A stretch of 9,193 nucleotides of DNA from an uncultured Chloroflexota bacterium. GTDB taxonomy: Bacteria; Chloroflexota; Limnocylindria; Limnocylindrales; CSP1-4. The notes beneath the pieces are model-generated. The model was given only the letters and a program-made list of their open reading frames with translations, did no database searches and was not told the DNA's origin. The stretch lies in NCBI GenBank assembly GCA_903928275.1, contig CAIYQJ010000197.1, positions 1 to 9,193 on the forward strand, in the 5' to 3' direction. Shown here one piece after another: positions 6,770 through 9,193 of the stretch (within the stretch, counting starts at the first letter, position 1; the number at the start of each line of letters is the position of its first letter). The position numbers were made by a program, and so were the translations under genes.

Positions 6770-9193
6770 CTATCGCTCGACGCCGCGGATGTCGCAGCGC
6801 AGGCAGCGGGCTGTCTCCCGCATGGCCGCGACCGGCGTGAGGCCGAGTGAGACCTCCCGGTACGAAAGCACCCGTTCGGGGGCGGGCATCTCGGCGGGCA
6901 CGTTGCGACCCCCCTCGCTCTGCGTCTCGGGCGGCTCCATCGCGTACTCGAACGAGGGGAACAGGCCCGCGAAACGCTTCCGCCCCATGAGGCGCTTGTC
7001 GATGTTGCGGGCGGCCTTCTTGCCGTATCCCATGGCGTTCGAGACGTTGGAGGCACCGGTGATGAGGTCGCCACCCGCATAGAAGCGTTCGCGGCTGGTC
7101 TCGAGCGAGTAGCGATCGACCTCGATCGTGCCGTTGTCGGTCTCGTGCACCTTCAGGCCCGAGGCCCTGAGGAAGTCGGGATCGACCTTCTCGCCGACCG
7201 CGAGGATCACCGTGTCGCACTCGAATCGGATCACTTCATCCGTCAGCACCGGCCGGCGCCGGCCCGAGGTGTCGAACTCGCCGGGCTTCGTCCTCACGAC
7301 CTCGATCGCGCGCACCTGGCCGTTCTTGTCGCCCACGATGCGATGCGGGGCGGCGAGGTAGGCGATCCTGGCGCCCTCGTGCTCGGCGGCCTCGATCTCC
7401 TCCGGGATCGCCGGCATGTCCTTCCGCTCGCGTCGGTAGACCACCGTCACGTCGGCGCCCAGCCGGCGCGCTGTCCGCGCGGAGTCGATGGCGGCGTTGC
7501 CGCCGCCGATGACGACCACGCTCGCCCCGACCGCGACCTGCCCGTCGCGCGCGACGGCCTCCAGGAACGGCAGTGCCGGGATGACGCCCGCGAGCTCGGT
7601 GCCGGGGAGGTAGACCCAGGCCTCCTTCCAGGTGCCGATCGCGAGGAAGACGGCGTCGTACTGGTGCGCCACCTCGTTGAGCGTGACGTCTTCGCCGACG
7701 TTGACGTTGAACTGGAACTTCACGCCCAGGCGCTCGATGAGCTCGATCTCCCTGTCGAGGACCGCCTTCGGCAGCCGGTACTCCGGCAGGGCGTAGCGCA
7801 GCATGCCGCCGGCCGCGGGGCGCGAGTCGTAGACGGTCACGCTGTGGCCGAAGAGCGCCAGGTAGAACGCGCACGCGAGACCAGTCGGGCCGGCGCCGAC
7901 GATCGCGACCTCGCGCCCGGTCGGCTCGAGCTTGCGCTCGAGAACCCGGCCGACCATGACGTCGAACCGGTCGGAGAGCAGCACCTCGTCGGCGATGAGG
8001 CGGTGCACGTCGCGCATGTTCACCGGCTCGTCCACCGCGGCGCGGCGACAGCGATCGTCGCAGGGGTGCTGGCAGACGCGCCCCGTCGAGGCGGGAAGGG
8101 GGTTGTCGAAGATCACCGACAGGAATGCGTCGTCGATCCGCCCCTCCTTGTAGAGCTGGAGGAAGCGCGGGATGTTCATGTGCAGAGGACAGGAGTTCTC
8201 GCAGGGCGAGAGCGCGAGATCCTCGCAGACACCGGCCCGACAGCGCTTGGCCACGATGTGGTCGTCGAACTCGTGGCGGAAGTGGCGGAGGGTGGTGAGC
8301 ACGGGGTTGGGCGCGCTCTGGCCGAGGCCGCACAACGATGTGTCCCGGACCATGCGGCACAGCTCGTCGAGTGCGTCGAGGTCCTCGTGGGTGGCCTTGC
8401 CGAGCGTGCACCGGTTGAGGATCCGCAGCGCCTGGTCCAGGCCGACTCGGCAGGGGACGCACTTGCCGCAGCTCTCCGCGTGCGTGAACTCGATGAAGTA
8501 GCGAGCGACGTCGACCATGCAGTTGTCTGCGTCCATGACGACCATGCCGCCCGAGCCCATGATCGAGCCGAGCTGCGCCAGCGTCTCGTAGTCGACCGGC
8601 GTGTCGAACATCTCCGCCGGGATGCAGCCTCCCGACGGGCCGCCGGTCTGCACGGCCTTGATGTCGCGGCCGTTCGTGCCGCCTTCGCCGATGTCGTAGA
8701 TGAACGTGGCGAGCGGCGTGCCGAGCGGCATCTCCACCAGGCCGGTGTTCCGCACCTTCCCGACGAGCGAGAAGACCTTGGTACCCGGGCTCTTGACGCT
8801 GCCGGTCTCGGTGAACCAGGCCGGCCCCTTGGAGACGATCGGCGCGATGTTGTACCAGGTCTCGACGTTGTTGATATTGGTCGGCTTGCCGTACAGGCCC
8901 TTCTGGGCCGGGAAGGGCGGACGCGTCCGCGGTCGGCCGGATCGGCCCTCCAGCGAGGCGATGAGCGCCGTCTCCTCGCCGCAGACGAAGGCGCCAGCGC
9001 CTTCGACCGTCTCGATGTCGAAGGAGAAGCCGCGCCCGAGCACGTTGTCTCCGAGGACCCCGTAGGCACGGGCCTGCTCGATCGCGCGTTCCAGGCGCAG
9101 GACCGCGAGCGGGTACTCGGCGCGGACGTAGATGATCCCCTTCGCCGCGCCGGTGACGTAGCCGCCGATGAGCATCCCCTCGAGAAGCGCATG
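6770..9193 (-). CDS. HoxF/NuoF-like flavoprotein fused to a GltD/NfnB-like NAD(P)H oxidoreductase module (5' end outside window)
   Basis: 807 residues are visible; the frame is open to the right edge (reading HALLEGMLIGGY, a NuoF motif), so the first part of the NuoF domain is missing. Numbered from M at 9175: NuoF NADH/FMN region with GAGAFVCGEETALIASLEG (59-77) and GKPTNINNVET; SLBB-like region; [4Fe-4S] motif C236, C239, C242 and C282. An ordinary HoxF would end soon after. Instead comes a DPYD-type Fe-S domain with C312, C317, C325, C329 and GRVCQHPCDDRC (365-376); an FAD fold VAIVGAGPTGLACA (423-436); a second nucleotide fold VVVIGGGNAAIDSA (553-566) with YRRERKDMPA (580-589), the pattern of NADPH sites in GltD and NfnB; the FAD closing motif YAGGDLITGASN; and a C-terminal ARCLRC. 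The predicted role is NAD(H) diaphorase of the hydrogenase with an added, probably NADP(H)-linked, flavin. The glycine-rich FMN loop and any NuoE domain cannot be seen. Confidence 0.93.
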   Translation of the reverse strand, partial: HALLEGMLIGGYVTGAAKGIIYVRAEYPLAVLRLERAIEQARAYGVLGDNVLGRGFSFDIETVEGAGAFVCGEETALIASLEGRSGRPRTRPPFPAQKGLYGKPTNINNVETWYNIAPIVSKGPAWFTETGSVKSPGTKVFSLVGKVRNTGLVEMPLGTPLATFIYDIGEGGTNGRDIKAVQTGGPSGGCIPAEMFDTPVDYETLAQLGSIMGSGGMVVMDADNCMVDVARYFIEFTHAESCGKCVPCRVGLDQALRILNRCTLGKATHEDLDALDELCRMVRDTSLCGLGQSAPNPVLTTLRHFRHEFDDHIVAKRCRAGVCEDLALSPCENSCPLHMNIPRFLQLYKEGRIDDAFLSVIFDNPLPASTGRVCQHPCDDRCRRAAVDEPVNMRDVHRLIADEVLLSDRFDVMVGRVLERKLEPTGREVAIVGAGPTGLACAFYLALFGHSVTVYDSRPAAGGMLRYALPEYRLPKAVLDREIELIERLGVKFQFNVNVGEDVTLNEVAHQYDAVFLAIGTWKEAWVYLPGTELAGVIPALPFLEAVARDGQVAVGASVVVIGGGNAAIDSARTARRLGADVTVVYRRERKDMPAIPEEIEAAEHEGARIAYLAAPHRIVGDKNGQVRAIEVVRTKPGEFDTSGRRRPVLTDEVIRFECDTVILAVGEKVDPDFLRASGLKVHETDNGTIEVDRYSLETSRERFYAGGDLITGASNVSNAMGYGKKAARNIDKRLMGRKRFAGLFPSFEYAMEPPETQSEGGRNVPAEMPAPERVLSYREVSLGLTPVAAMRETARCLRCDIRGVER

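Overview
The window is very GC-rich bacterial DNA, and every gene I can support lies on the minus strand, so transcription runs from high to low coordinates. The lineage cannot be fixed from 9 kb. A lipoprotein with a Ser/Thr/Pro-rich linker, a Hox-type NAD-linked [NiFe]-hydrogenase and a genuine glutaminyl-tRNA synthetase together suggest Chloroflexota (Limnocylindria-like soil or freshwater lineages). High-GC Actinobacteria are less likely, because most make Gln-tRNA by the indirect GatCAB route. This is inference.

Region 1 (9193 to about 3973) is a group 3d-like bidirectional hydrogenase operon in the order hoxF-like, hoxU, hoxY, hoxH. The hoxF-like gene runs off the right edge, so its N-terminus and any hoxE are out of view. 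It is not a normal HoxF. After the NuoF-type flavoprotein and its [4Fe-4S] domain, the same reading frame continues into a complete GltD/NfnB-like module: a DPYD-type Fe-S domain, an FAD Rossmann fold and an NAD(P)H fold with a YRR...MPA motif typical of NADPH binding. HoxU (one [2Fe-2S] and three [4Fe-4S] motifs) would carry electrons to HoxY (proximal [4Fe-4S]) and HoxH (NiFe site). The predicted complex could exchange electrons among H2, NAD(H) and probably NADP(H), and possibly bifurcate. This is the most interesting content of the window. The hoxY-hoxH junction is also unusual: a 125-nt spacer holds an inverted repeat, whereas the other junctions are 12 nt or overlapping.

Region 2 (3862 to 3308) is a small unrecognised lipoprotein: lipobox, P/T/S-rich linker and Ala-rich helical domain. 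A promoter-like -10 and a palindrome lie just upstream. Region 3 (3307 to 1317) is a 290-nt spacer with a weak T-box-like element, followed by glnS, starting at GTG 3017. Region 4 (1316 to 1) begins with a 166-nt spacer holding a nested inverted repeat. It then carries a DrrA-type ABC exporter ATPase, coupled by ATGA overlap to a DrrB-like permease cut by the left edge.

I saw no tRNA, rRNA, CRISPR, insertion sequence or transposase. The long plus-strand open frames are antisense shadows of the real genes.
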